A DNA stretch of 64,000 nt from Xylophilus sp. (GTDB lineage: Bacteria; Pseudomonadota; Gammaproteobacteria; Burkholderiales; Burkholderiaceae_C): positions 31,303-95,302 of the forward strand of contig WNDY01000009.1 in NCBI GenBank assembly GCA_009914555.1, in the 5' to 3' direction. This document shows, in pieces, positions 47,615 to 56,324 of the stretch. The translations under genes and the position numbers were made by a program. Within the stretch, counting starts at the first letter, position 1. The number at the start of each line of letters is the position of its first letter. Below the pieces are notes generated by a model. It was not told the DNA's origin. It saw nothing but the letters and a program-made list of their open reading frames with translations, and did not search any database.

Positions 47615-47809
47615 ATGATCCGCTGGCTTATCGTCGTCTTCCTCGCGCTGCTGCTCATCAACGGCCTCACGCCCTGGCTGCAGCGCCTGGGGTTCGGGCG
47701 GCTGCCGGGGGACTTCCGCTTCCGCCTGTTCGGGCGCGAATGCTTCATTCCGCTGACCACCACCGTGCTGCTGAGCCTGCTGGCGGGGGTGATTTCGAAG
47801 GTGATCTAG
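47615..47809 (+). CDS. DUF2905 family small membrane protein
   Basis: 64 aa, two membrane segments: MIRWLIVVFLALLLINGLTP and FIPLTTTVLLSLLAGVISKVI (last part TTTVLLSLLAGVISKVI), joined by GRLPGDFRFRLFGRECF, the DUF2905 signature (LPGDxxxxxxxxxFxxP). Start ATG 47615 with a TACACT box only 11 nt ahead, suggesting a near-leaderless messenger. Function unknown. Confidence 0.88.
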   Translation: MIRWLIVVFLALLLINGLTPWLQRLGFGRLPGDFRFRLFGRECFIPLTTTVLLSLLAGVISKVI

Positions 47810-47827
47810 GACGAGGAGACGTCGCGA

Positions 47828-48766
47828 ATGATGAAGGCCTGTATCGATATCGGCGGCACGAAAGTCGCAGTCAGCCTGGCGGCCCACGAGCCGCGCTGGC
47901 GGCGCAGCGAGCCCACGGCCAGGGAGGGCGACGACGGCGCGCTGGCGCGGCAGGTGATCCGGCTGGTGGACGAGGCCTGCGCCGAGGCCGGCGTCGATCC
48001 GCGCGCGGTGCGCGAGGCCGGCGTGTCGTCCTGCGGACCCTTCGTCATCGAGGACGGCCTGATCGCCCTGGCCGCGCCCAACATCTGCGGCGGTCTGGCC
48101 GGCCCGGGGCGCGGCCTGCCCAACGACTGGACCCGGGCGCCGCTGGAGGCGCCGCTGCGCGCGCGCTTCGCCGCGCTGCGCGTCGAGAACGACGGCGTGG
48201 CCGCGCTGGAGGCCGAGCGCCGCTGGGGCGCGCTGCGCGGGCTGGACCACTGCGCCTACGTGACCTGGAGCACCGGCGTGGGCATGGGCCTGTGCGTGGA
48301 CGGCCGCATCCTGCGCGGCAAGAACGGCAACGCCGGCCACGGCGGCCACATGTTCGTGAGCGACGACGCCACCGGCGCGCTCTGCGGCTGCGGCAACTAC
48401 GGCGACGTCGAGGCGCTGGTCGCCGGCAGCGCGATCGGCCGGCGCGCCGCGGCGTCGGGCCACGGCTGGAAGGATGCGCGGGGCCTGTTCGAGGCCGCCG
48501 AGGCCGGCGATGCCGAGGCGACGGCCGTGGTCGACGAAGCCTGCCGGGTGCTGGGCCGCGCGCTCTACAACACCGTGGCCCTGCTGGACCTGCAGGCCAT
48601 CAGCCTGGGCGGCAGCGTGTTCTGGCACCACCGCGACTTCCTGCTGCCGCGGCTGCAGGCGCAGGTCGCGGACCACCTGCCGCCGCTGACCGCCGGCGTG
48701 CGGCTGCTGCCGGCCGGACTCGGCGAGCGGGTCGGGGACTTCGCGGCGCTGGCCCTGGTGGTATAA
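47828..48766 (+). CDS. ROK-family sugar kinase (glucokinase/fructokinase-like)
   Basis: 312 aa. ATP-binding DIGGTKVAVSLA at residues 7-18, VENDGVAALEAERRWGALRG with the catalytic Asp, TWSTGVGMGLCVDGRILRGK, and the ROK zinc region GHGGHMF...LCGCGNYGDVEAL. The third zinc cysteine of CxCGxxGCxE is Asp here, so zinc binding is altered or absent. Phosphorylates a hexose or N-acyl-hexosamine; exact sugar not readable. 18 bp after DUF2905. Confidence 0.87.
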   Translation: MMKACIDIGGTKVAVSLAAHEPRWRRSEPTAREGDDGALARQVIRLVDEACAEAGVDPRAVREAGVSSCGPFVIEDGLIALAAPNICGGLAGPGRGLPNDWTRAPLEAPLRARFAALRVENDGVAALEAERRWGALRGLDHCAYVTWSTGVGMGLCVDGRILRGKNGNAGHGGHMFVSDDATGALCGCGNYGDVEALVAGSAIGRRAAASGHGWKDARGLFEAAEAGDAEATAVVDEACRVLGRALYNTVALLDLQAISLGGSVFWHHRDFLLPRLQAQVADHLPPLTAGVRLLPAGLGERVGDFAALALVV

Positions 48767-48768
48767 GG

Positions 48769-48826
48769 GTATGTGCTGGAAGCCGGCGAGGATCGCAGGC
48801 TCTGACATGGTAATGGTGGGGGTATA
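48769..48826 (-). repeat. 53-nt paired YATACYCC element, copy C
   Basis: On the minus strand TATACCCCC (48826) and CATACCC (48773) are exactly 53 nt apart; AGCC and GGCT inside can pair. It starts 3 nt after the ROK stop codon. The NGCGC core is not conserved in this copy. Confidence 0.6.
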
Positions 48827-48916
48827 TGATCCCCCCGCCGGGCGCCTGCTACAGACGGATACGGCGGCGCCCCGGACCGGCGCTACCGTGCGCCCCGACC
48901 CTCCAGGAGACCGACC

Positions 48917-50689
48917 ATGACGACCGCACCGCATCCCTCCCTTCGCCGGCGCCCGGCCGGCCTGCGCATGACCGCGGCGGCCGTGCTGGTGCTGGCCGTC
49001 GCCCTGGTGCCCGCGGTGCCGGGCCATGCGGCGTCGCAGGCGCCGGTGGCGGCCGAGAACGGCATGGTCGTCACCGCGCAGCACCTCGCGTCCCAGGTCG
49101 GCGTGGAGATCCTGGAGCGCGGCGGCAACGCCATCGACGCGGCCGTGGCCGTGGGCTATGCGCTCGCGGTCGTCTACCCGGCCGCGGGCAACCTGGGCGG
49201 CGGCGGCTTCATGACGGTGCAACTGGCCGACGGCCGCCGCACCTTCCTCGACTTCCGCGAGAAGGCGCCGCTTGGCGCCACGGCCGCCATGTACCTGGGC
49301 AAGGACGGCAACGTCGTCAAAGGCCTGAGCACGCGCGGCCACCTGGCCGTGGGCGTGCCGGGCACGGTGGCCGGGCTCGAATACGCGCGCGCCAAGTACG
49401 GCACCCAGCCGCGGCCCGCGCTGATCGCGCCAACCATCACGCTGGCCGACCGCGGCTTCACGCTCGACCAGGGCGACGTCGACATGTTCGCCACCGCGAC
49501 GGAGGACCTGCGGCGCGACCCGGCCTCCGCGGCGATCTTTTTGAAGAACGGCGGCGCGCCGTACAAGGTGGGCGACACGCTGGTGCAGAAGGACCTGGCG
49601 CGCACGCTGCGCACCATCGCGCGCCACGGCAACGACGGCTTCTACAAGGGGCCGGTGGCCGAGGCCCTCGTCGCGTCGAGCCGCGCCGGCAGGGGCCTCA
49701 TCACCCAGGCCGACCTGGACCAGTACGCGGTGCGCGAACTGCCGCCGGTCGAATGCGACTACCGCGGCTACAAGGTCGTCTCGGCGCCGCCGCCCAGCTC
49801 CGGGGGCGTGGCCATCTGCGAGATCCTCAACATCCTCGAAGGCTATCCGCTCAAGGAGTGGGGCTGGGGTGCGGCGCAGGGCGTGCACTACCAGATCGAG
49901 GCCATGCGCCACGCGTATGTGGACCGCAACAGCTACCTCGGCGACCCGGACTTCGTGAAGAACCCGCTGCCGCGCCTGCTCGACAAGGGCTACGCCGCGC
50001 AGATCCGCGCCGCCATCGCGCCCGACCGCGCCGGCGTGTCCGAAGAGATCAAGCCCGGCGTGGCGCCGCACGAGGGCAGCAACACCACCCACTACTCGAT
50101 CGCCGACAAGTGGGGCAATGCCGTCTCGGTCACCTATACGTTGAACGACTGGTTCGGCGCCCGCGTCACGGCCGAGGGCACCGGCGTGCTGCTCAATGAC
50201 GAGATGGACGACTTCACCGCCAAGGTCGGCGTGCCCAACCTCTACGGCCTGGTGCAGGGCGAGGCCAACGCGATCGCGCCGGGCAAGCGGCCGCTGTCGT
50301 CGATGAGCCCGACCATCGTCGACGGCAGGGACGGCAAGCCGCTGCTCGTGCTCGGCACGCCGGGCGGCAGCCGCATCATCACGGCCGTGCTGCTGACCAT
50401 CCTCAACGTGGTGGACTACGGCATGAACGTGCAGGAGGCGGTCGATGCGCCGCGCTTCCACCAGCAGTGGCTGCCGGACGTGACCAACGTCGAGCCCTAT
50501 GCCCTATCGCCCGACACCCGCCGGCTGCTGACCGACTGGGGCCACAAGCTCGGCGCGCCGCAGCCGGCCAACCATCTCTCGGCGATCCTGATCGGTGCGC
50601 CGTCGCTCGGCGGCAAGCCGGTGGACGGCAACCGCTTCTATGGCGCCAACGATCCGCGGCGCAACAGCGGTCTGGCTTTGGGGTTCTGA
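48917..50689 (+). CDS. ggt: Gamma-glutamyltransferase
   Basis: 590-aa periplasmic Ntn hydrolase that cleaves glutathione and other gamma-glutamyl compounds. Signal peptide LRMTAAAVLVLAVALVPAVP then GHAASQ. The autocatalytic cleavage Thr is in HEGSNTTHYSIADKWGN (second T, about residue 396), splitting large and small chains; PLSSMSPTIV and GTPGGSRIITAVLLTILNV line the substrate site. Start ATG 48917 with AGGAGA ahead. Periplasmic release of cysteinyl-glycine would complement the sulfur genes, though that link is inference. Confidence 0.95.
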   Translation: MTTAPHPSLRRRPAGLRMTAAAVLVLAVALVPAVPGHAASQAPVAAENGMVVTAQHLASQVGVEILERGGNAIDAAVAVGYALAVVYPAAGNLGGGGFMTVQLADGRRTFLDFREKAPLGATAAMYLGKDGNVVKGLSTRGHLAVGVPGTVAGLEYARAKYGTQPRPALIAPTITLADRGFTLDQGDVDMFATATEDLRRDPASAAIFLKNGGAPYKVGDTLVQKDLARTLRTIARHGNDGFYKGPVAEALVASSRAGRGLITQADLDQYAVRELPPVECDYRGYKVVSAPPPSSGGVAICEILNILEGYPLKEWGWGAAQGVHYQIEAMRHAYVDRNSYLGDPDFVKNPLPRLLDKGYAAQIRAAIAPDRAGVSEEIKPGVAPHEGSNTTHYSIADKWGNAVSVTYTLNDWFGARVTAEGTGVLLNDEMDDFTAKVGVPNLYGLVQGEANAIAPGKRPLSSMSPTIVDGRDGKPLLVLGTPGGSRIITAVLLTILNVVDYGMNVQEAVDAPRFHQQWLPDVTNVEPYALSPDTRRLLTDWGHKLGAPQPANHLSAILIGAPSLGGKPVDGNRFYGANDPRRNSGLALGF

Positions 50690-50793
50690 ACGGCTGGTTA
50701 CCTGCAAAAGCGCAAGCTGGGGTGGATTTGCCGCCCTTTCCTCCACAATGGCCCGACCCCTCGGGTTCGACAATGCCATCGAGAGGAGCTTTC

Positions 50794-51168
50794 ATGGACC
50801 TGCAATACCAGCTGCGTTCCGGCAGCTATTACCTGTACGACCTGCGGGATGCGCCGAGCACGGTGACCGGCGAGCGGCGATTCCGGCTCAAGACCGACAA
50901 CGTCGCCATCGCGTTCGACCTGCACACCGGGCAGGTCCACCAGCACGGCAGCCCCGCGCGCATCCAGTCGTGGGCCAGTCACACCCGCCGCCGCCTGCGC
51001 GCCGCGGGTGCGCTGGACGAGGCCAACGGCATCGTCGTCGTCTCCGGCCCGTTGCCGGTCGACGAGATCAACAACTGCCTGCGCATCAGCGGCTACTGCC
51101 GCCGCATGTTCCGACGCCTGGCAACGCTGCCGCACGGCAAGCTGCAGGCGGCGACGGCAAGGGCTTGA
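50794..51168 (+). CDS. Small conserved-looking hypothetical protein
   Basis: 124 aa from ATG 50794, with GAGAGGAG ahead. MDLQYQLRSGSYYLYDLRDA, then a short beta-rich part (RFRLKTDNVAIAFDLHTGQV) and a basic C-terminal helix (YCRRMFRRLATLPHGKLQAA). No recognised domain, signal or membrane segment. 105 bp after ggt on the same strand. Codon use matches neighbours, so I take it as a real gene of unknown function. Confidence 0.7.
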   Translation: MDLQYQLRSGSYYLYDLRDAPSTVTGERRFRLKTDNVAIAFDLHTGQVHQHGSPARIQSWASHTRRRLRAAGALDEANGIVVVSGPLPVDEINNCLRISGYCRRMFRRLATLPHGKLQAATARA

Positions 51169-51175
51169 TGTAGGA

Positions 51176-51233
51176 GTATAGGGCTGCTGCGCCTAAAAAT
51201 GGCGCGCTATGGAGCATTAGGGTGGGGGGTATG
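51176..51233 (-). repeat. 53-nt paired YATACYCC element, copy D
   Basis: On the minus strand CATACCCCCC (51233) and TATACTCC (51180) are exactly 53 nt apart. TAGCGCGC at offset 25-32 and GGCGC at 41-45 match copy A; GCGCC-ATTTTTA-GGCGC forms a perfect 5-bp hairpin. It begins 8 nt after the stop of the preceding gene, in a convergent gap. Confidence 0.72.
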
Positions 51234-51298
51234 TAATCATCCCTCCTTTTCCAAAGGGTCGAGGGCGACCGACCCCATATGAGGGCGAGGCGCCAAAA

Positions 51299-51474
51299 TC
51301 CGGCGCGGCCGAGGCCAGCAGACCCGCGCAAGGGCCGCCCGCAGCGCCGGGGCGCTCGGCCCCGTCCATGCCCGCGCGGGCGGGCATGCAGCCGCGGTTC
51401 TCGCCCCCTTCCCGCATCGCGCAGCAATGCGAAGAGAAGGGGGAAGCGGCACAGCCGCTCGGGGGGATGCTCTA
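51299..51474 (-). repeat. Dispersed GC-rich repeat, copy 2, ending at a stop codon
   Basis: Same blocks as 6792-6926 in the same order, with about 40 bp extra that includes a perfect 9-bp hairpin (CATGCCCGC-GCGG-GCGGGCATG, 51367-51388). The end again reads, on the minus strand, TAGAGCA, a C-run and AGCGGC-TGT-GCCGCT, and the TAG is the stop of pldA. The changed loop base leaves the stem intact. Confidence 0.7.
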
Positions 51475-52653
51475 AAAATCCACCAGGCTGAAACCCACGC
51501 TCAGCACGTTGCGCTTGCGGTTGTAGTCGATCAGGCTGTCGCCATAGCCGGTGAAGAACTGGGTGTGCAGCCGCAGGCTGGTGCGGTTGTTGACCGCGCG
51601 GCCCAGGGTCTGCATCCATTCCAGCCGCACGGATCCGCGGCCTGGGTTGCCGGCCAGCGCGGTGCGCACGGTGGCGGCCAGGCTGTTGTCGCGGTCGTAG
51701 TTCCAGGCGGCGCGCACCTCGGCCCGGCCGATGGTGTTGCTGATGCCCGGGTTGTCGTCGTTGTCGGCGCTCTCGTGCAGGCGCTTCCAGATTCGGGCCT
51801 GCAGCGTCCACTTGTTGCCCAGTTCGGCGCCGGTCATCAGGTAGACGCGGTTCCAGCTGCGCGACAGCGGCAGGCTCTGGCCGTTGGACTGGTGCACCAA
51901 GCCGATACCGCTGTAACGCCAGCGCCAGCCGAAAGGCAGCTGCGCCTCGGTCGGGTAGACGTACATCACCTCGGGTTCGTAGTCGGTCGCGCGGAACGGG
52001 CGCGAAAGCTGCGGCGTGAACACCTGCCAGTACGACTGCTGCGTGTAGCCGAACCACAGCGAATCCTGCCGCGTCGGGTCGCCCTGCGTGAGCAGGCCCT
52101 GGGCCAGCTTGGTGCGCACGGAGAACTGGATGCGCGTCTCGGTGTGGCGGTAGTCGGTGCTGCTGGTGGCGTCGTGGCCGCTGGCGTCGGACGTGAGCTG
52201 GCGGTTGACCACGTCGCCGCGCACCAGCGACAGCGTGATCGGCCGGTAGCTGCGCAGGCCGAAGGTGCCGCAGTCGGTGGCCTTCTCCAGTTCCCAGGCG
52301 CGCGACAGGTCGGAATACTGCCGGTCGTGACAGCCCTCGGATTCGGCCACGCCGATGATGCGGGTGGCCGGCAGCGTGGTGTCGACCGGCTTGGGCGGCT
52401 CATTGCCGGCGTCGACCGCGGCCGATGCCGCAGTGGCCTGCGGCGTGTCGCGCCCCTGCCAGGCCTGCTGGCCGGCCCACTGGTCGAAGCAGGCCAGGCG
52501 GGCGTCCTTGTCGGAGGTGATGGCCGCACAGCGCTGCCATGCGACGCCGGGCGCGGCGGCGGCCTGGACCGCGGGCTGGGCGTGGGTCGACGGCGAAAGG
52601 AGCGCGGCAAAGAGGGCCGCAGCGCTCACCGCAGCCTTCGTGCTTCGCACCAC
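51472..52653 (-). CDS. pldA: Outer-membrane phospholipase A (PldA)
   Basis: 393 aa. Calcium-dependent phospholipase A1 of the outer membrane. Signal peptide after GTG 52653 (VVRSTKAAVSAAALFAALLS, cleavage near THAQ), a 90-residue variable N-terminal part, then a 12-stranded barrel: FSVRTKLAQGLLTQGDPTRQ, catalytic His/Ser in GLVHQSNGQSLPLSRSWNRV, and a final Phe (FSLVDF). No ATG start fits; two GTG codons are adjacent (52653, 52650). It follows the hypothetical exported gene by 33 bp. Its stop lies within dispersed repeat copy 2. Confidence 0.92.
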   Translation of the reverse strand: MVRSTKAAVSAAALFAALLSPSTHAQPAVQAAAAPGVAWQRCAAITSDKDARLACFDQWAGQQAWQGRDTPQATAASAAVDAGNEPPKPVDTTLPATRIIGVAESEGCHDRQYSDLSRAWELEKATDCGTFGLRSYRPITLSLVRGDVVNRQLTSDASGHDATSSTDYRHTETRIQFSVRTKLAQGLLTQGDPTRQDSLWFGYTQQSYWQVFTPQLSRPFRATDYEPEVMYVYPTEAQLPFGWRWRYSGIGLVHQSNGQSLPLSRSWNRVYLMTGAELGNKWTLQARIWKRLHESADNDDNPGISNTIGRAEVRAAWNYDRDNSLAATVRTALAGNPGRGSVRLEWMQTLGRAVNNRTSLRLHTQFFTGYGDSLIDYNRKRNVLSVGFSLVDF

Positions 52654-52685
52654 GGTGCGAGCCCCTTCGGGCGGGCGGGCGGTGC

Positions 52686-53138
52686 TCAGGGCTCCAGTTT
52701 GCGCAGGGTGAAGCCGGGGCTGCGGCTGGGGTCGTCGGGCTCGTCGGTCCATGTTCCGGTGATCTCCTTGCCGCAAGACGGCATGGTCACCTGGCCGATC
52801 CAGGTGCCGCTGATGTGGGTGCCGTCGGCGGATTCTTCGAGCGTGAATTCTCCGTGATTGACGTCGCCGGCAAGTAGGACAGGACGCGGACTTGGCGCGC
52901 GTGCGGCAACGGCGTCACCCCGTTCGACCTCGCCGCGCACGCTGGCGGCGAGTTCCGGGTGCTGCCAGAGCTTGAGGATGCGCGGTGCGCGGCCGTCGGC
53001 GAAGGTGGCCTGCCAGCGGCCGATCAGCTCGCGCTGGGTCACGTCGTCGGCGGCCGGGCAGGGCGCCTGCGCCGCGGCGATGCCGGCCCAGGCCAGCAGG
53101 ATCGTCAGGCCGGCGGCCCTGCCTGCAAAGGAAGTCAT
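52686..53138 (-). CDS. Exported hypothetical protein
   Basis: 150 aa: signal peptide MTSFAGRAAGLTILLAWAGI with cleavage near AAAQ, then ELIGRWQATFADGRAPRILK and repeated beta-type sequence (GEFTLEESADGTHISGTWIG, SCGKEITGTWTDEPDD). The GTWIG/GTWTD repeats suggest a small beta-barrel or lipocalin-like fold, two cysteines may pair. Family not recognised. The ATG overlaps the rep stop by 4 nt (53135-53138). Confidence 0.7.
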   Translation of the reverse strand: MTSFAGRAAGLTILLAWAGIAAAQAPCPAADDVTQRELIGRWQATFADGRAPRILKLWQHPELAASVRGEVERGDAVAARAPSPRPVLLAGDVNHGEFTLEESADGTHISGTWIGQVTMPSCGKEITGTWTDEPDDPSRSPGFTLRKLEP

Positions 53139-55222
53139 GCGGACGGAGCCCCGGACGCCGCCTTGGCTTCGGCCGCCTTGCGCGCGAACTCGGCGCGCAG
53201 CGCCTTGAGCTTCTCGCGCGGGTCTTCGCGCGCGGTGGACTGGTCGAGCGCCATCTCGGCGATGAAGCGGCTCCGCTGGGCCGGCACCATCTCGCGGCCC
53301 TTCTTGCGCTTTCGCGTCCAGCTCACGGACAGCGTGCGCTGGGCGCGCGTGATGCCCACGTACATCAGGCGGCGCTCCTCCTGCAGCCGGGCGGCGGTCT
53401 CGTCGCTGACCTTCTGCTGGCGGCCTTCCTCGTCGTCGAGCTTGAACGGCAGCAGCCCCTCGGTCACGCCGACCAGCATCACGTGCGGCCATTCGAGGCC
53501 CTTGGACGCGTGCAGCGTCGAGAGCGTGACCACGTCCTGGTCCTGCTCGCGCTCGCTGATCGTGGACAGCAGCGAGACGGTCTGCGCCACCTCGCGCAGG
53601 CTCTTGGTCTCGCCCGGCGCGGCGGCCGCGTCGGCGCCCGAGGCGTCGGCGAGCTGGCCGCCGGCGCGCTGGCTCATCCAGTCGCAGAACTCCAGCACGT
53701 TGTTCCAGCGCGCGGCCGCCACCTTCTCGCTGTCCTCGCCGGCGTAGAGGTGCTGCTCGTAGCCGATCTCCCCCAGCCAGTCCATGAGGAAGGCGCGCGA
53801 ACTCTCGGCGCCCAGGGTGTGGCGGGCGCGGTATTCCAGGTCGTTCACGTAGCGGCCGAACTCGTGCAGGCCCGCGAGCGCCTTGGCCGGCACCACGCTC
53901 GGCAGCATGGCGTTGAACAGCGCGGCAAACAGGCTCTGGCGGTTCTGCTGCGCGAATTCGCCGAGCCTGCCGAGCGTGGTGTGGCCGATGCCGCGCTTGG
54001 GTACCGTCACCGCGCGCAGGAAGGCCGGGTCGTCGTCGTTGTTGATCCACAGGCGGAACCAGGCGCACAGGTCGCGGATCTCGGCGCGGTCGAAGAAGCT
54101 GGTGCCGCCCGAGACCTTGTAGGGCACGTTGGCGCGCCGCAGCGCCTTTTCGAACGGCTTGGCCTGGTGGTTGGCCCGGTAGAGGATGGCGAAGTCGCGC
54201 CAGTCCTTCCACTGCGACGAGGCCCGCAGGCCCAGGATGCGGGCGACGGCGCGCTCGGCCTCGTGCTCTTCGCTGTCGGCATCGACCACGCGCACCGGCT
54301 CGCCTTCGCCCAGTTCGGAAAACAGCGTCTTCGGGAACAGCTTCGGGTTGGGTCCGATCACGTTGTTGGCCGCGCGCAGGATCGCGCTGGTGGAGCGGTA
54401 GTTCTGCTCCAGCTTGATGACCTTGAGCGTCGGGAAGTCGACCGGCAGCTTCTTCAGGTTGTCCAGCGTGGCGCCGCGCCAGCCGTAGATGCTCTGGTCG
54501 TCGTCGCCCACGGCGGTGAAGCGCGCGCGCGCGCCGGCGATGAGCTTGAACAGCTCGTACTGGGTGGCATTCGTGTCCTGGTACTCGTCCACCAGCACGT
54601 GGCCGAGCATGGACTGCCACTTCTCGCGTACGGCGGGGAAGTCGCGCAGCAGCTTCAGCGGCAGGCTGATCAGGTCGTCGAAATCGACGCTCTGGTAGGC
54701 GGTCAGGCGTTCCTCGTAGCGCGCCATGACCTGGGCGACGATGCGCTCGTTGTCGTCCGCAGCCTGGGCCAGGGCCTCCTGGGCATTGAAGCCCATGTTC
54801 TTCCACTTGCTGATCAGCCACTGCCACTGGCGCGCGGTGGCCGCGTCGGCCGTGCCGCTGGCGGCGTCCTTGAGGATGCCGGTCACGTCGTCGGCGTCGA
54901 GGATGCTGAACTGGGGCTTCAGGCCCAGCACCGCGCCGTCCTCGCGCATGATGCGCACGCCCAGGGCGTGGAAGGTGCAGACCACCACGTCCTTGGCCTT
55001 GCGGCCGATCAGCCCCTTGGCCCGCTCGCGCATCTCGGCGGCGGCCTTGTTGGTGAAGGTGATGGCCGCGATGCGCCTGGGCTCCAGCCCGGCTTCGATC
55101 AGCCGGCCGATCTTGTGGGTGATGACCCGCGTCTTGCCCGAACCTGCGCCGGCCAGCACCAGGGCGGGGCCGCCGATGTAGTGGACGGCTTCGAGCTGGG
55201 CGAGGTTCAGGCCGGCGGACAT
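53135..55222 (-). CDS. rep: ATP-dependent DNA helicase Rep (UvrD family)
   Basis: 695 aa. 3'-5' superfamily-1 helicase that clears blocked forks. Motif I LAGAGSGKTRVITHKIGRLI, motif Ia AITFTNKAAAEMRER, motif II VLVDEYQDTNATQYELFKL, motif III VGDDDQSIYGWRGA, motif IV LEQNYRSTSAILRAAN, motif V TLHASKGLEWPHVMLVG, motif VI YVGITRAQRTL. Start ATG 55222 (MSAGLNLAQLEAVHYIGGPA). Rep rather than UvrD by this N-terminus and length; the long tail KALRAEFARKAAEAKA is basic. Confidence 0.92.
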   Translation of the reverse strand: MSAGLNLAQLEAVHYIGGPALVLAGAGSGKTRVITHKIGRLIEAGLEPRRIAAITFTNKAAAEMRERAKGLIGRKAKDVVVCTFHALGVRIMREDGAVLGLKPQFSILDADDVTGILKDAASGTADAATARQWQWLISKWKNMGFNAQEALAQAADDNERIVAQVMARYEERLTAYQSVDFDDLISLPLKLLRDFPAVREKWQSMLGHVLVDEYQDTNATQYELFKLIAGARARFTAVGDDDQSIYGWRGATLDNLKKLPVDFPTLKVIKLEQNYRSTSAILRAANNVIGPNPKLFPKTLFSELGEGEPVRVVDADSEEHEAERAVARILGLRASSQWKDWRDFAILYRANHQAKPFEKALRRANVPYKVSGGTSFFDRAEIRDLCAWFRLWINNDDDPAFLRAVTVPKRGIGHTTLGRLGEFAQQNRQSLFAALFNAMLPSVVPAKALAGLHEFGRYVNDLEYRARHTLGAESSRAFLMDWLGEIGYEQHLYAGEDSEKVAAARWNNVLEFCDWMSQRAGGQLADASGADAAAAPGETKSLREVAQTVSLLSTISEREQDQDVVTLSTLHASKGLEWPHVMLVGVTEGLLPFKLDDEEGRQQKVSDETAARLQEERRLMYVGITRAQRTLSVSWTRKRKKGREMVPAQRSRFIAEMALDQSTAREDPREKLKALRAEFARKAAEAKAASGAPSA

Positions 55223-55300
55223 CGCGGATCGGTTCGGGTCGGAACGGGCAAAGCTGCGAATCATACCTGCCTGCTGCGCCGGACGGCCCGCTGCGGGAGA

Positions 55301-56260
55301 ATGCCGCCCGTGCTTGCCATCCTCGCCGCCACCTTCCCCTTCTTCGCGCTCGTCGCCGCCGGCTATGCCGCCGCCCGCCGCGGCCTGCTGCCCCCGGCGG
55401 CCATTCCCGGGCTCAACGCTTTCGTGCTGTATTTCGCACTGCCGTGCCTGCTGTTTCGCTTTGGCGCGAACACGCCGATCGGCCAGCTGCTCGACGGCAG
55501 CGCCGCCGGCGTCTACCTGTCCTGCGGCCTGGCGATGGTCGCGCTGGCGCTGGCCTGGCTGCGGCGCTGTGGGATCGGCTGGAACGATGCGGCCTTCGCC
55601 GCGCTGGTCTGCGCCTTTCCGAATACCGGCTTCATGGGCGTGCCGCTGGTGGTGGCGCTGCTGGGCGCGGCAGCGGCCGGGCCGGTGATCCTGACGATGG
55701 TGGTCGACATGGTCGTCACCTCGTCGCTGTGCATCGCGCTGTCGCGGCTCGACGGCGGCGGCAGTCCGGTCCGGGCGCTGCGGCGCGTGCTGCACGGCAT
55801 GCTGGTCAATCCGATGCCGTGGTCCATCGCGCTCGGCGCCACCGTGTCCGTCCTGCGGCTGGCGTTGCCCGGCCCGGTCGCCCGCACCGTCGGCCTGCTG
55901 GCCGACGCGGCCTCGCCGGTGGCGCTGTTCACCATCGGCGCGGTGCTGGCACGCTCGCAGATGAACAGCCACGAGCGCGTGCCGGCGCGCGACTACGTGC
56001 CGCTGGCGCTGGCCAAGCTGCTGCTGCATCCGCTGCTGGTCTGGGCCGCGGGCCATGCGACCATCGCCGCCGGCCTGCCGCTGAGCCGGTTCGCGCTGCA
56101 TGCGCTGGTGCTGGCGGCGGCGCTGCCGGCGGCGAGCAACGTGTCGCTGCTGGCCGAGCGCTTCGGCGCGCACACCGGGCGCGTGGCGCGGATCATCCTG
56201 GTGTCGACCGTGCTGGCGTTCTTCACCTTCTCGGCGGCCGTGGCGCTGCTGGCTGGCTGA
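55301..56260 (+). CDS. AEC-family (auxin efflux carrier) transporter
   Basis: 319 aa with about ten membrane segments: LAILAATFPFFALVAAGYAA, NAFVLYFALPCLLFRFGANT, FPNTGFMGVPLVVALLGAAA, and a second half with LADAASPVALFTIGAVLARS and LHALVLAAALPAASNVSLLA. The NTGFMGVP and PxxSN crossing motifs are AEC hallmarks. Such carriers export or import dicarboxylates such as malate or malonate. Starts at ATG 55301 (GTG 55310 possible), divergent from rep with 78 bp. Confidence 0.88.
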   Translation: MPPVLAILAATFPFFALVAAGYAAARRGLLPPAAIPGLNAFVLYFALPCLLFRFGANTPIGQLLDGSAAGVYLSCGLAMVALALAWLRRCGIGWNDAAFAALVCAFPNTGFMGVPLVVALLGAAAAGPVILTMVVDMVVTSSLCIALSRLDGGGSPVRALRRVLHGMLVNPMPWSIALGATVSVLRLALPGPVARTVGLLADAASPVALFTIGAVLARSQMNSHERVPARDYVPLALAKLLLHPLLVWAAGHATIAAGLPLSRFALHALVLAAALPAASNVSLLAERFGAHTGRVARIILVSTVLAFFTFSAAVALLAG

Positions 56261-56324
56261 GCCCGCCGCCGCCTGCGAATGCCACGCCGGCGCGATTTCC
56301 CGCGGGTCCACCGCGCCATCGAGG

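Noticed and set aside
47333..50461. 1,042-codon minus-strand frame opposite ROK and ggt
   Set aside because: Antisense shadow, rich in His/Arg/Gln/Val repeats, with no recognisable domain.
51367..51388. Perfect hairpin in repeat copy 2 as an intrinsic terminator
   Set aside because: No T-run on either side; kept only as part of the repeat.
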